This document shows positions 55,076 to 63,964 of a DNA stretch of 64,000 nucleotides, piece after piece. Position 1 is the first letter of the stretch; every line of letters begins with the position of its first letter. This stretch comes from Bhargavaea beijingensis (lineage in GTDB: Bacteria > Bacillota > Bacilli > Bacillales_A > Planococcaceae). The translations under genes were made by a program, and so were the position numbers. The notes below the pieces were generated by a model that did no database searches, was not told where the DNA came from, and saw only the letters and a list, made by a program, of their open reading frames with translations. The stretch is taken from assembly GCF_900101985.1 (NCBI RefSeq), contig NZ_FNAR01000003.1, positions 62,001-126,000 of the forward strand, given 5' to 3'.

Positions 55076-55817
55076 CGTCATTACCGCCTTTCTCCAGGAA
55101 ATCCGTCCGGCCATTCTCAAGCGGTTCCGCACCGCCTTTGTCGGCTTCGAGATGCAGGACGCCATCAACCATTTTGTAGACTTTATCCACATAGTCAGTG
55201 AGCCGGGTATCATGCGTGACGACAATCGTCGCTGCATGTTTCTTGACCGCCGCGCTTTTCAGGAGCTTCATCACCTCGAACGCCCGGTCCGAGTCGAGCG
55301 AGGCGGTCGGCTCATCGGCCAGCAGGAGTGATGGGTTGCTGTACAGTGCCTTGGCGATGGCCACACGCTGTCGCTCCCCGCCTGACAGATCGTTCGGATA
55401 CTTATTCGTCAGCTTGGTGATGCCGAGCTCCTCCAACAGGCCCTCCCGCTCCTCTTTGGACATATTCCCCTTCTTCACCTTATCCAGCAACTTCAGCTGG
55501 TCGGAAACGGTCAGGAACGGGACGAGATTGGAGGACTGGAGGATGAACCCGACATGCTCGAGCCGCACTTTTGAACGGTCTTTTTCACTGAGTTCGGTGA
55601 TCCGCTCGCCGGCAATCTGCACTTCTCCCCCGGTCGGTCCCTGCAGGCCGCCCGCAATCGTCAGAAGTGTCGACTTTCCCGAACCCGAGGGCCCGATGAT
55701 CGCAATCACTTCGCCGCGGCTTACATTCAATGAAGTCTTCTTTAACGCCCGGACTTCCGTCCGTCCCGAGCCGAACGTTTTCGTCACATCTTCCATCTGC
55801 AGTACATGTTCCGTCAT
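55065..55817 (-). CDS. ABC transporter ATPase, MacB/LolD type
   Basis: The 250-residue ATPase has Walker [10 protein letters not shown] near residue 39, Q-loop FILQSSNLVPF near 91, signature LSGGERQRVAIAKAL near 144-158, Walker B LLLADEPTASLD and the switch histidine in IVVTHDTRL. The pattern is that of the LolD/MacB class, which works with FtsX-type permeases in export, lipoprotein release or peptide resistance. It overlaps the permease gene by four bases. Cargo is unknown; there is no adjacent two-component system. Confidence 0.9.
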   Translation of the reverse strand: MTEHVLQMEDVTKTFGSGRTEVRALKKTSLNVSRGEVIAIIGPSGSGKSTLLTIAGGLQGPTGGEVQIAGERITELSEKDRSKVRLEHVGFILQSSNLVPFLTVSDQLKLLDKVKKGNMSKEEREGLLEELGITKLTNKYPNDLSGGERQRVAIAKALYSNPSLLLADEPTASLDSDRAFEVMKLLKSAAVKKHAATIVVTHDTRLTDYVDKVYKMVDGVLHLEADKGGAEPLENGRTDFLEKGGNDDGV

Positions 55818-56890
55818 CCCGAGATCGCCTCCAGCGGATCAATTTTCACAATCGTCCAGACCGACACAAGCGCTCCGAGGATTGCCACGACAATCAGGAC
55901 GGCTCCATAAATCGCCATCATGCCGTAGTCGAACGACACCGGCACGGCCGCCGGCAGGAACTGCCCCGTCAGCACTGTCAGGCCGAAGCCGATAAGCACG
56001 CCGATAACCGCGAGTATGAACGTCTGGGCGATGACCGACCGTGACAGGTATGCGCTTGAGATGCCCTGGGCCTTCATGACGCCGAACATGCTGATTTTCT
56101 GGACCGTCAGGACATACAGGAAAATCGCCACGACCGCCGCAGAGATGGCGAACAGAAAGTAGATCATGAACGTCAGGGTCAGATTCTGCTCGGTGTAGCC
56201 CGGCAGATTCTCGATGAACGTCTCGGACTCCATATACTCAAGGTCTTTTGGCACATTGTCGGGCTGCCCGCCTCTGACGATGATTACATTCACCATTTCG
56301 GGCTGCTCTTCTCGCCCCGCACTCTGTGCCGCGGCACCAGGGCGGACTTTTTTGAAATCATCCAGGTTCATATATAAAACCGGTGCGGCATTAAAGCGGG
56401 CCTCATCCGTAAATCCTGTGATGGTGAGTGTCACGTCAGAACCCGACAGGTCCAGTTCATCCCCGATGGAGAACCCTTCCTCCTTCAAACTGTCCGAAGC
56501 GACCACCTCAAGCGCCTCCGAGAACTTGTCGCCTTCGGTCGGTTCAGGCATGATAAACTCATCCGGCCGGATACCGAACAGGGAGACACCGCTTTTCACA
56601 TCACCGTTATCGGCAATCACGTTCGTCTGGGCGAGGACTGCCGTTTCATCCGCCTCTACCTTGTCCGCCAAATCCGCCTCCATCATCGATTGCGTCAGGC
56701 TCTTGTCCGCCTCATCGGTCAGATAGATGCCGTCCGCCTGCCACTTGTCGACCGCTTCCCGGTTCAGTCCTGCAAGGCCCGATGCGAGCCCCGAGAGGAA
56801 GAACACGAGATACGATACAAGCAGGAGAACAGCCGTCACTAACGCAAACCGGAGTTTATTTTGCTTGATTTCTTTCCATGCCAAAAACAT
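55814..56890 (-). CDS. ABC transporter permease, FtsX/MacB type
   Basis: The 358-residue protein has an N-terminal membrane segment (MFLAWKEIKQNKLRFALVTA, a common start of the class), a large extracytoplasmic domain of about 190 residues, and three C-terminal helices with the FtsX core ISMFGVMKAQGISSAYLSRSV near 265. GAGGAG lies eight bases before the ATG at 56890. A frame reaching back to 57073 overlaps the divergent rlmA upstream region and is rejected. It pairs with the downstream ATPase. Confidence 0.87.
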   Translation of the reverse strand: MFLAWKEIKQNKLRFALVTAVLLLVSYLVFFLSGLASGLAGLNREAVDKWQADGIYLTDEADKSLTQSMMEADLADKVEADETAVLAQTNVIADNGDVKSGVSLFGIRPDEFIMPEPTEGDKFSEALEVVASDSLKEEGFSIGDELDLSGSDVTLTITGFTDEARFNAAPVLYMNLDDFKKVRPGAAAQSAGREEQPEMVNVIIVRGGQPDNVPKDLEYMESETFIENLPGYTEQNLTLTFMIYFLFAISAAVVAIFLYVLTVQKISMFGVMKAQGISSAYLSRSVIAQTFILAVIGVLIGFGLTVLTGQFLPAAVPVSFDYGMMAIYGAVLIVVAILGALVSVWTIVKIDPLEAISG

Positions 56891-57073
56891 GTCCCCAACT
56901 CCTCTGGAAAAACTTTCAACATTCGTCCTTCTTATTTCTACCCTTGCCTGTAAAACAGAAACCGCAAAAGACGGCGTGTTTGTGTGGAAATTTGACAGCT
57001 GCACTTTGGACTCTGCACGGAACCTGATAAAATCAGAGCATCCCATCAACTGTACGGAAAAGAAGGTGTTCAT

Positions 57074-57949
57074 ATGTCAAAACGGATAGACGGTGCAAGG
57101 CGTGCAGCGCGGATCGTACATGCGCTGAAATGCCCGGTATGCGGAAACCCGGTTCATATCGAGGATGACGGGCGGCTCCTATGCATGGAGAACCATTCGT
57201 TCGACTTTGCAAAACAGGGCTATGTAAATGTGCTGACCCGGCCTGCCGGCGGCCATTATGATAAAGAACTGTTTGAGGCAAGACGAAGAATCATGATGGA
57301 CAGCGGGCTGTATGCCCCGTTTCACAAAGCGGTGGCAGATCTGGTCCGGGAGAGGTCCCTGCCCTCAGTCATGCCGGGCGTTCTTGCCGATATCGGCTGC
57401 GGCGAGGGCACACATCTTCATCGGATCCTGCAGCAGCTGAGCGGAATGGACGTGATGGGCGCGGGGCTCGACATCGCAAAGGAAGGCGTCCAGCTCGCAG
57501 CGAGAGATTTCCAGGATGCGGTCTGGCTCGTCGGCGATCTGGCCCAGTCACCATTTGCAGATCACTCTATCCATGTCATCCTGAATATCCTTTCGCCCTC
57601 AAACTACGAGGAATTCACGAGGATGCTTGCTCCGGGCGGCTTGCTGATCAAGGCCGTGCCCGCTTCCGGCTATTTGCGGGAGCTCCGGGAAGCTCTGTAT
57701 TCGGATAAACGCCGAACGTATTCCAATGAAGAAACAATCGGGCTGTTCGACCGGCACTTCCGCCGCACGGAAACGATCCCGCTCCGTTATTCCGTCCGTC
57801 TCGACCGCTTGCAACTCCAGGACCTGGTGCGCATGACCCCGCTTTCCTGGTCGCCGGACCCCGCGGCCGTCAAGGCCTTCCTGAACCGCGATTTTGCGGA
57901 AATCACTGTGGAACTGGATCTCCTGGTTGGCGAGCCTGGAGACTGGTAG
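57074..57949 (+). CDS. rlmA: 23S rRNA (guanine-N1)-methyltransferase (RlmA family)
   Basis: RlmA-family enzymes methylate N1 of G745 or G748 in 23S rRNA with SAM. The 291-residue protein opens with the zinc-binding unit CPVCGNPV...LLCMENHSFDFAKQGYVNVL (residues about 20-54) that defines the family, then the SAM-binding motif I VLADIGCGEGTH near 103, the following LDIAKEGV and the NPPF-like region ILNILSPSNYEEF near 167. Which guanine is modified cannot be told. AGAAGG precedes the ATG. It is divergent from the ABC exporter and ends at a strong terminator. Confidence 0.9.
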   Translation: MSKRIDGARRAARIVHALKCPVCGNPVHIEDDGRLLCMENHSFDFAKQGYVNVLTRPAGGHYDKELFEARRRIMMDSGLYAPFHKAVADLVRERSLPSVMPGVLADIGCGEGTHLHRILQQLSGMDVMGAGLDIAKEGVQLAARDFQDAVWLVGDLAQSPFADHSIHVILNILSPSNYEEFTRMLAPGGLLIKAVPASGYLRELREALYSDKRRTYSNEETIGLFDRHFRRTETIPLRYSVRLDRLQLQDLVRMTPLSWSPDPAAVKAFLNRDFAEITVELDLLVGEPGDW

Positions 57950-57996
57950 GCGGAATGGCAACGAATATAGACGTTTCACCAACCTGCCTATTGCGG

Positions 57997-58027
57997 AAAC
58001 CGATTTCTCACGAGAAATCGGTTTTTT
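57997..58027 (+). terminator. Terminator of rlmA
   Basis: AAACCGATTTCTC and its perfect complement surround a loop of three to four bases and end in TTTTTT. Confidence 0.9.
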
Positions 58028-58041
58028 GCATGAATTTGTAC

Positions 58042-58070
58042 TTTACAGACTGGGTCTTACAGTCTATAAT
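58042..58070 (+). promoter_or_regulatory. Promoter of the amino-acid ABC transporter
   Basis: TTTACA at 58042, exactly 17 bases, and a perfect TATAAT at 58065, 41 bases before the first gene. The inverted repeat AGACTG...CAGTCT spans the spacer (58047-58065), a probable repressor site. Confidence 0.75.
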
Positions 58071-58111
58071 CATCTAAACGAATAAATATACAAACGTCGG
58101 AGGTTTTATAC

Positions 58112-58909
58112 ATGTTCAAGAAAGCACTTTTTGCATCTGTCGCATCTGCGGCCCTGTTCCTCGCAGCCTGCGGTTCGGGCGGCGATCCCGCATCCGGTGA
58201 CAAAACGGACGCGTCGGCAGACGGCACAGAAACAAAAGTTCTGAAAATGGGCACATCGGCTGACTTTCCTCCATTCGAATTCCGGGATGAAGCGGGCAAG
58301 GAAATCGGGTTTGACATTGATCTGGCGAACCACATAGCAGATGAACTTGGCTACGAACTGGAGATTCATGACATGAAGTTCGATGGCCTGATCGGCGCCC
58401 TCAACACAGGCCGCGTCGACATGGTTCTTTCCGGCATGAGCGCGACGGATGAGCGGAAGCAGAACGTGGACTTTTCTAGCGAATACAACCGCTCCGGCGA
58501 ATTCTTCGTCACCACCACGGATTCCGACATCAAGACCATCGAAGACCTCGAAGGCAAAACGGTCGGCGTCCAGTTGGGCACCATCCAGGAAGACGGGGCG
58601 AAGCGCCTGAAAAAAGACGAAGGGCTCAACTTCGAACTCAAGGCGCTCGACAACTCCCTCTTGCTCATCCAGGAATTAAAGACCGGGCGCATCGATGCCG
58701 CCTATATGGATAAATCCGTTGCAGTCGGCCACGTGGAAGAACAGGGCCTTGGCGGATTCGACGACCCGACAACCAGCTCTCCCGGCATGGCGGTCGCCTT
58801 CCCGAAAGACAGCGAACTCGTCGATGACGTGAACAAAGTCCTTGCCGACATGGAAGAGGACGGCTCACTGCAGGAACTCAAAGACAAGTGGCTGTCCGAC
58901 CAGGAATAA
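58112..58909 (+). CDS. Amino-acid ABC transporter binding lipoprotein (family 3)
   Basis: This surface receptor delivers a polar amino acid to the permease. The 265-residue lipoprotein has lipobox FLAAC (Cys20), a Gly/Ser/Asp-rich tether, then the family 3 blocks GTSADFPPFEFRDEAGKEIGFDIDLANHIA near 47-76, FDGLIGALNTGRVDMVLSGM near 90-110, DLEGKTVGVQLGTIQE near 144 and DAAYMDKSVA near 195. Homologues include arginine and glutamine binding proteins such as ArtP; the ligand cannot be fixed. A hairpin between it and the permease gene may give it excess expression. Confidence 0.9.
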   Translation: MFKKALFASVASAALFLAACGSGGDPASGDKTDASADGTETKVLKMGTSADFPPFEFRDEAGKEIGFDIDLANHIADELGYELEIHDMKFDGLIGALNTGRVDMVLSGMSATDERKQNVDFSSEYNRSGEFFVTTTDSDIKTIEDLEGKTVGVQLGTIQEDGAKRLKKDEGLNFELKALDNSLLLIQELKTGRIDAAYMDKSVAVGHVEEQGLGGFDDPTTSSPGMAVAFPKDSELVDDVNKVLADMEEDGSLQELKDKWLSDQE

Positions 58910-58920
58910 GCCAACTGGCA

Positions 58921-58953
58921 GGGGTTGCCCGCTTTTCCGGCAACCCCTTTTCC
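58921..58953 (+). terminator. Intra-operon terminator between binding protein and permease
   Basis: GGGGTTGCC and GGCAACCCC pair around nine bases and are followed by CCTTTT. It would lower expression of the permease and ATPase relative to the binding protein. Confidence 0.75.
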
Positions 58954-59000
58954 TATCCAACCTCCCGCATGCGGGACAACAGAAAAGAGTTGAATCCATC

Positions 59001-59666
59001 ATGAATCTTGATTTCACGCAGATGACTCCCTATATCCCTTATATGCTGGAAGGCATCTGGGTCACGCTGAAGTTTGTGGCGGTCGCCCTGCTGATCGGTG
59101 CCCTGATCGGGACACTGCTCGCCCTGTTTAAGATCAGCGGCCCCGCTCCTCTCCGTGCATTCGCCATCGCCTATACATCCATCTTCCGCGGGACGCCGCT
59201 GATCCTTCAGCTCATGCTGATCTACTTTGCCGTCCCGCAGTTGACCGGCTATGACATCACCCCGTTTTTGTCTGCCATCACGGCATTCGGGCTGAACTCC
59301 GCGGCTTACATTTCTGAAATCATCCGCGCCGGCATCCAGGCGGTCGATAAAGGCCAGGTCGAGGCGGCACAGGCGCTCGGTGTCCCATATCGTGCGATGA
59401 TGAAGGACATCATCCTGCCGCAGGCATTCAAAAACATCCTGCCGGCGCTCATGAACGAGGTCATCACCCTCACGAAGGAATCCGCACTCGTGTCGACGAT
59501 CGGCTACCTTGACCTGATGCGCCGCGCGCAGGTCGTCGGGGCCAGCATGTACCGCCAATTCGAGCCGCTGCTCTTTGTCGGACTCATCTACTGGGTGCTC
59601 GTCATGATCCTCACGCTCATCGGACGCAAAATCGAAAGGAGGCTGAAAGCAAGTGATATCCGTTAA
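59001..59666 (+). CDS. Amino-acid ABC transporter permease (HisM/GlnP family)
   Basis: The 221-residue membrane subunit has the family features in order: [29 protein letters not shown] near the start, [21 protein letters not shown] near 61-81, [35 protein letters not shown] near 97-131 (the coupling EAA loop) and [27 protein letters not shown] near 137. The ATG at 59001 gives the normal length; a longer frame running into the binding-protein gene is a shadow. It overlaps the ATPase gene by 14 bases. Confidence 0.92.
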   Translation: MNLDFTQMTPYIPYMLEGIWVTLKFVAVALLIGALIGTLLALFKISGPAPLRAFAIAYTSIFRGTPLILQLMLIYFAVPQLTGYDITPFLSAITAFGLNSAAYISEIIRAGIQAVDKGQVEAAQALGVPYRAMMKDIILPQAFKNILPALMNEVITLTKESALVSTIGYLDLMRRAQVVGASMYRQFEPLLFVGLIYWVLVMILTLIGRKIERRLKASDIR

Positions 59667-60375
59667 GGGACTCATCAAATCATTCGGTGACCTGGAGGTC
59701 CTGAAAGGCATCTCGACCAAAGTCGATGCAGGCCAGGTCATCGCCGTCATCGGCCCGTCCGGCTCCGGCAAATCGACGTTCCTCCGCTGCCTGAACAAAC
59801 TGGAGGAACCGACCGGAGGAATAGTCGAAATCGCCGGCTTCAGCATCACCGACAAAAAAGCCGATATCCGGGCCGCGCGCCAGGAAATCGGCATGGTGTT
59901 CCAGCACTTTCACCTGTTCCCCCACCTCACGGTTCTCGGCAACCTGACGTATGCACCGATGAAAGTAAAAGGGGAATCGAAAGCACAGGCAGAGGAAAAA
60001 GCACGCACCCTTCTCAAGCGGGTCGGCCTGTCCGAAAAAGAAGATTCCTATCCGGCCAGTTTGTCCGGCGGCCAGAAGCAGCGCGTCGCCATCGCCCGGG
60101 CACTCGCCATGGAACCAAAACTCATGCTGTTCGACGAACCGACATCCGCCCTCGACCCGGAAATGGTCAAGGAAGTGCTCGATGTCATGAAAGACCTTGC
60201 AAAAAGCGGGATGACGATGATTGTCGTCACCCACGAAATGGGCTTTGCCCGAGAAGTCGCCGACCGCGTTCTGTTCCTCGACCAAGGAAAACTGGTCGAA
60301 GAAGGCACACCGGACGAATTCTTCGGAAGCCCGAAGACACACCGCGCAAGAGACTTTCTGGAAAAAGTGCTCTAA
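59653..60375 (+). CDS. Amino-acid ABC transporter ATPase (GlnQ/ArtR family)
   Basis: The 240-residue ATPase of the polar amino-acid importer has Walker [14 protein letters not shown] near residue 36, [16 protein letters not shown] near 84 with the Q-loop, [18 protein letters not shown] as signature near 137, Walker [16 protein letters not shown], and the switch [14 protein letters not shown] typical of this subfamily. The GTG start has AGGAGG ten bases upstream and lies within the end of the permease gene. Confidence 0.93.
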   Translation: MISVKGLIKSFGDLEVLKGISTKVDAGQVIAVIGPSGSGKSTFLRCLNKLEEPTGGIVEIAGFSITDKKADIRAARQEIGMVFQHFHLFPHLTVLGNLTYAPMKVKGESKAQAEEKARTLLKRVGLSEKEDSYPASLSGGQKQRVAIARALAMEPKLMLFDEPTSALDPEMVKEVLDVMKDLAKSGMTMIVVTHEMGFAREVADRVLFLDQGKLVEEGTPDEFFGSPKTHRARDFLEKVL

Positions 60376-60411
60376 GAGGGAATGCCGGGGACGTCGGGCA
60401 GCGGGAGCATT

Positions 60412-60494
60412 TTAACACACAGGGATTTTCCTTAACACTCGGGATGCTTCTCTTAACACTCAGCGGCCTTTTCTTAACACTCACTCCATTATGC
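60412..60494. repeat. Degenerate array (TTAACACTC units), period 20-21 bp
   Basis: TTAACACACAGGG, TTAACACTCGGG, TTAACACTCAGCGG and TTAACACTCACTCC start at 60412, 60432, 60453 and 60474: one 20-base step, then two of 21. Each unit ends in a pyrimidine-rich TTTTCC, CTTCTC or CTTTTC. The same unit occurs at 63986. Confidence 0.85.
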
Positions 60495-60526
60495 GAAAAA
60501 GCGATGCCCGCGCAGCATCGCTTTTT
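60495..60526 (+). terminator. Terminator of the amino-acid ABC operon
   Basis: GAAAAAGCGATGC pairs with GCATCGCTTTTTC around a six-base loop. Confidence 0.88.
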
Positions 60527-60580
60527 CTTATGCTCGGGAGGACACTGATCACCCCCAATGTCAGTGATCCAGCCAGCCTG

Positions 60581-60759
60581 CAGTTTCATCATTCGTAGGC
60601 TCAGTTTCATCATTCGTAGGCTCAGTTTCGTCATTCATGGGCTCAGTTTCATCGTTCACGCCGACGGTTTCGTCATTCGCAGCCAACTTCTCAGTGAATG
60701 ACGAAACCGGACGGCCGAATGACGAAACTCCAGGAACGAATGACGAAACCGCAACAGGC
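60581..60759. repeat. Inverted 21-bp-period array (GTTTCRTCATTC / GAATGAYGAAAC units)
   Basis: Five units CAGTTTCATCATTCG-type start at 60581, 60602, 60623, 60644 and 60665, all 21 bases apart; the first two are nearly identical over 21 bases. Then the same core appears inverted, AATGACGAAAC at 60697, 60718 and 60739, again 21 apart. The halves face each other across about 17 bases, so the array could fold on itself. The core is the one found between hisA and hisF. Confidence 0.92.
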
Positions 60760-60856
60760 AACCATTTGCCGCGCCACTGTAATCACTCAATACCCCCCCT
60801 TGCAAAACGTGTCGGCTTTTTTCACCAGTCTGCGGTAAGCGTCCACTTTTTGTGCA

Positions 60857-60884
60857 ACAAAAGGCCGGCATCGCTGCCGGCCTT
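60857..60884 (-). terminator. Terminator of the ornithine cyclodeaminase-family gene
   Basis: AAGGCCGGCA and TGCCGGCCTT pair around TCGC; TTTTG follows on the minus strand, directly after the gene. Confidence 0.88.
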
Positions 60885-60888
60885 CCAC

Positions 60889-61884
60889 TTACACCTCAAC
60901 TTGTACGCCTTGCCCGTCCGCTTCCGCCTTGCGGTAGACGCCCTTGGCCACCGCCAGGTCATAATAGGCGGCGCCTACACACTTGAAGAAGGTGATCTCC
61001 TCCTCGGTTTCCCGGCCGGATACTTGTCCGGTCACCAGATGCACGAGCTCTCCGTGAAGCTCATCAAATGACCAGGCACCGGATCGGTCGGCATGAATCA
61101 GTTCTCCGGCCTCCTCTTTCACGCCATGCAGGTCATCCGCGATGATTTTCGAGCAGCGGCGGATGAACGTCTCGTCCACTTCCCGCATGTGCGGGAGATA
61201 GGATCCGACTCCGTTCACATGCGTACCCGGTCGGATGGTTTCCCCGTCAAACACCGGCGTCTCGGACCGCGTTGCGCAATTGATGACATCCGCCCTTCTC
61301 ACCGCCTCATCGACATCATCGACAATCTCGACCGATACATTGACTGAGATCCGGCCTTCCCTCCTGAGCCGCTCGCCGAAGGCTTCCGCCTTTGAACGGG
61401 TCGGGTTGACCAACAGGATTTCCCGAATCTGCCGGACAGCCAGCACGCCGAGCACCTGCTCATAAGCCATGCCACCGGTTCCGATCACACAGAGGACCGA
61501 TGCCTCTTCCCTTGCCAGAAGATCTGTAGCCAGACCGCTCATCGCTCCGGTCCTGAGCCGCGTCAGGTACGACGCGTTCAGCATCGCCAGGTGACGGCCG
61601 TCTGTAGCATCGGTCACGAGCACGACGCCCTGAGTGGTCGGCAGCCCATTTGTTTTCGGGTTCTCCGGGAAGATCGTCACCGTCTTGTTCGCCGCGATTC
61701 CTTCCGACAGGTCGGCGCATGGCATATACAAGACCGAAGCGCTCCGCTCCGGAAACTCGATGACCGTGCGGATCGGGTTTTCAATCTTCCCATCCGCCAG
61801 TGACCTGAGCGTCGCCTTCACATCGGGGATGGCATCTTCCATCCCGTACATTTCCACGATCTGCTGTTCATTCATGATAATCAA
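60889..61884 (-). CDS. Ornithine cyclodeaminase / mu-crystallin family enzyme
   Basis: Members of this NAD(P)-dependent family deaminate ornithine, or reduce imino acids or make alanine and opine-like products. The 331-residue protein shows [22 protein letters not shown] near 64-85, [22 protein letters not shown] near 103-124, the dinucleotide-binding [14 protein letters not shown] near 132, and [14 protein letters not shown] near 223. The exact reaction cannot be assigned. The start is taken as a TTG ten bases behind AAAGGTGG; an ATG nine bases further in (61875) is the alternative. It follows the MHS transporter by 47 bases and probably acts on its substrate. Confidence 0.82.
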   Translation of the reverse strand: MIIMNEQQIVEMYGMEDAIPDVKATLRSLADGKIENPIRTVIEFPERSASVLYMPCADLSEGIAANKTVTIFPENPKTNGLPTTQGVVLVTDATDGRHLAMLNASYLTRLRTGAMSGLATDLLAREEASVLCVIGTGGMAYEQVLGVLAVRQIREILLVNPTRSKAEAFGERLRREGRISVNVSVEIVDDVDEAVRRADVINCATRSETPVFDGETIRPGTHVNGVGSYLPHMREVDETFIRRCSKIIADDLHGVKEEAGELIHADRSGAWSFDELHGELVHLVTGQVSGRETEEEITFFKCVGAAYYDLAVAKGVYRKAEADGQGVQVEV

Positions 61885-61931
61885 AACGAATTAACCACCT
61901 TTTATTGCGCGCTTGCTGTGCCGTCACGGAC

Positions 61932-63260
61932 TCAGACAAGCTGCTTTTCTGTGAGTTTCCCCTTGGCGTCAAGGGCCGGCGTCTCTTCATCCAGCTGCTG
62001 GTTGCTGCGGTCGCGCACTGCCCAGATGGCAACGAGCGAAACGACCGCCGTGAAAATGATGTAGAGCGCGACCGGGACGTAGGAGTTGTTGAACTGCAGA
62101 AGAAGGGCCGTTGCGATCAGCGGCGCGGTTCCCCCTGCAACTGCCGCGCCAATCTGATAACCGAGCGTGATGCCCGTATAGCGCACTTCCGCAGAGAAAA
62201 TTTCCGAGAACATCGTGCCGAGCACGGCTGTAATCGGTGCCCAGATGATGCCCAGTCCGATGATCGTCGCGAGGAACATCATGATATTGGACCCTTCATG
62301 GAGCATCCAGAAATACGGGAAGGCGAACACGATCATGCCGACGGCTCCCCAGACATACAGCGGCTTGCGGCCGACTTTGTCGGACAGCTTACCCATGATC
62401 GGAATGAGGACCGTCGTGATGATGGTTGCGATCATGACGGCATTCAGCACCTCATTGTTCGTGTGGCCGACGTTTGTCGTCGCATACGATACGACGAATG
62501 TCCCGAAAATGTAGAACGGCGCAGTCTCGACGACTTTCGCACCGACCGCGATCAGCACTTCACGCCAGTGATGCTTGAGCGTATGGACAAGCGGCACTTT
62601 CGGAGCAGAGCCTTCCGCCTGAACCTTTTTGAACGATGGCGTCTCTTCGATGCCTTTCCGGATCCAGAGTCCGAAAATGACGAGCAGCGCACTCAAGAGA
62701 AACGGCACGCGCCATCCCCAGCTCATGAACGCTTCTTCCGGAAGGAGTGTCATAACAGACAGGGCCAGTGTACCGAGCACCATTCCGATTGTGACGCCCA
62801 TCTGTGGAACGGAACCGAAAAAGCCCCGTTGCTCCTTTGGCGCATATTCCACCGCGAGCAGCATCGCGCCTCCCCATTCCCCTCCGATGCCAAGTCCCTG
62901 AATCAGACGGAGCGTGATGAGAAGAATCGGAGCCCAGATGCCGATCGCATAGTATGTCGGCAGAAGGCCCATTGCGAACGTGGCAATCCCCATCAGGCTG
63001 AGCGTCAGAACCAGCGTCTTTTTCCGGCCGATCCGATCCCCGATATGACTGAAAATCACACCGCCGAGCGGACGGATAAAGAATGACAGCGCGAACGATG
63101 CATAGGCCAGAATCAATCCGATAGACGGATCTTCCGCAACAAAGAACATCGTATTGAAGACGAGCGCTGCGACCGTTCCGTACAGGAAGTAGTCAAACCA
63201 CTCGATGGAGCTCCCGACCAGGCTGGCAATCAGCACGCGCCTCATATCCTTATCTTTCAT
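61932..63260 (-). CDS. MFS transporter, metabolite:H+ symporter (MHS) type
   Basis: The 442-residue, 12-helix protein belongs to the MHS family that includes ProP and ShiA. The family start LIASLVGSSIEWFDYFLYGT, the loop 2-3 motif FSHIGDRIGRKKTLVLTL near 70-87, LRLIQGLGIGGEWGGAMLLAVEYAP near 117-141 and the second-half KLSDKVGRKPLYVWG are clear. Substrates in the family are osmolytes and organic or amino acids. It is the first gene of a two-gene unit with the cyclodeaminase-family enzyme and is divergent from the XRE-cupin regulator. Confidence 0.9.
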   Translation of the reverse strand: MKDKDMRRVLIASLVGSSIEWFDYFLYGTVAALVFNTMFFVAEDPSIGLILAYASFALSFFIRPLGGVIFSHIGDRIGRKKTLVLTLSLMGIATFAMGLLPTYYAIGIWAPILLITLRLIQGLGIGGEWGGAMLLAVEYAPKEQRGFFGSVPQMGVTIGMVLGTLALSVMTLLPEEAFMSWGWRVPFLLSALLVIFGLWIRKGIEETPSFKKVQAEGSAPKVPLVHTLKHHWREVLIAVGAKVVETAPFYIFGTFVVSYATTNVGHTNNEVLNAVMIATIITTVLIPIMGKLSDKVGRKPLYVWGAVGMIVFAFPYFWMLHEGSNIMMFLATIIGLGIIWAPITAVLGTMFSEIFSAEVRYTGITLGYQIGAAVAGGTAPLIATALLLQFNNSYVPVALYIIFTAVVSLVAIWAVRDRSNQQLDEETPALDAKGKLTEKQLV

Positions 63261-63306
63261 AATAAATTCCCCCTAATCCCCTTTTCCGATTTAAGCCTGT
63301 CTTCAA

Positions 63307-63323
63307 TTGAAGTGTCACTTCAA
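63307..63323. promoter_or_regulatory. Palindromic operator between the MHS operon and its likely regulator
   Basis: TTGAAGTGTCACTTCAA is a perfect 17-base palindrome (odd centre), overlapping a second palindrome TTCAATTGAA. It lies in the 134-base divergent region and is a good candidate site for the XRE-cupin protein. Confidence 0.7.
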
Positions 63324-63394
63324 TTTATGTTACCATCATAGGCGAGAATGAAAACGGTGTCAATAGAGTTATTTGAAAATTAGGGGAGCGATCA

Positions 63395-63937
63395 ATGAAC
63401 CGTTCACTGGGACAGAAAATCAAATCCATTCGCAAGGACAAACAGAAAACACTCAAGCAGGTGGCAGAACAAACAGGATTCTCCATCAGCTTCCTCTCTC
63501 AACTTGAACGCGGCAAATCCTCCGCCACGCTTGAATCCTTGAAGAAGATTTCGGTGGCACTCGGGGTCAGCCCGGGACATTTCTTCGAAGAGGAAGCCGG
63601 CGGCCAAGCGGAGGACGGAAACATGATCATGGCTGAACGCATCGCCGCCTATGGCGTTCATTACCGCAATCTCGCACCCGGCTTCAGCGCGCCCGACTTC
63701 ATGCCGATGCAAGTCTCATTGGAGCCCGGGCAAAACGGCGGCCAGCCCATCACCCACGCCGGACAAGAATTTGTCTACGTACTGGAAGGCACACTCACCG
63801 TGGAAGTCGGCGGACAACTGTCGGTACTCACGTCCGGCCAATCACTTTTCTATGACGCCGGTGAATCCCACTACTGGTATAACCGGAGTGACGGGCGGAC
63901 TGTGTTTCTCTGCATCTCGTCCGACACAGGAAAATAA
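63395..63937 (+). CDS. XRE-family regulator with cupin sensor domain
   Basis: The 180-residue protein joins an N-terminal helix-turn-helix (residues 5-62: LGQKIKSIRKDKQKTLKQVA, then SISFLSQLERGKSSATLESL) to a C-terminal cupin barrel (about 100-178: HAGQEFVYVLEGTLTVEVGG and ESHYWYNRSDGRTVFLC). Such proteins sense small molecules and usually control adjacent uptake and catabolic genes, here the divergent MHS transporter and cyclodeaminase-family enzyme. GGGGAG precedes the ATG. The cupin histidine and glutamate residues suggest metal or ligand binding, not verified. Confidence 0.9.
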   Translation: MNRSLGQKIKSIRKDKQKTLKQVAEQTGFSISFLSQLERGKSSATLESLKKISVALGVSPGHFFEEEAGGQAEDGNMIMAERIAAYGVHYRNLAPGFSAPDFMPMQVSLEPGQNGGQPITHAGQEFVYVLEGTLTVEVGGQLSVLTSGQSLFYDAGESHYWYNRSDGRTVFLCISSDTGK

Positions 63938-63964
63938 TCCGGCTGCATCAGCCTGGCAGACCTG

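Larger units (their letters stand above)
60376..60888. other. Repeat-rich intergenic region between convergent operons
   Basis: This 513-base gene-free stretch holds two different 21-bp-period arrays, a terminator after the first, and the terminator of the minus-strand operon. Short frames here (NDET or SSF heptads) are products of the repeat period and lack ribosome binding sites. Confidence 0.8.

Noticed and set aside
3944-60759. Periodic arrays as CRISPR arrays
   Set aside because: The period is 21 bp with a core of 9-13 bp, too short for repeat plus spacer; the non-core part is not unique spacer sequence, the units are degenerate, and no cas gene is present.
60561-60761. Short minus-strand frame rich in NDETEPT heptads, and a plus-strand counterpart at 60637-61071
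   Set aside because: The heptads follow from the 21-bp DNA period, similar frames open on both strands, and no ribosome binding site or stable codon pattern is present.
61905-63086. Antisense frame of 393 codons opposite the MHS transporter
   Set aside because: Very rich in Arg, His and Asp with no motif; the opposite strand encodes an intact transporter.
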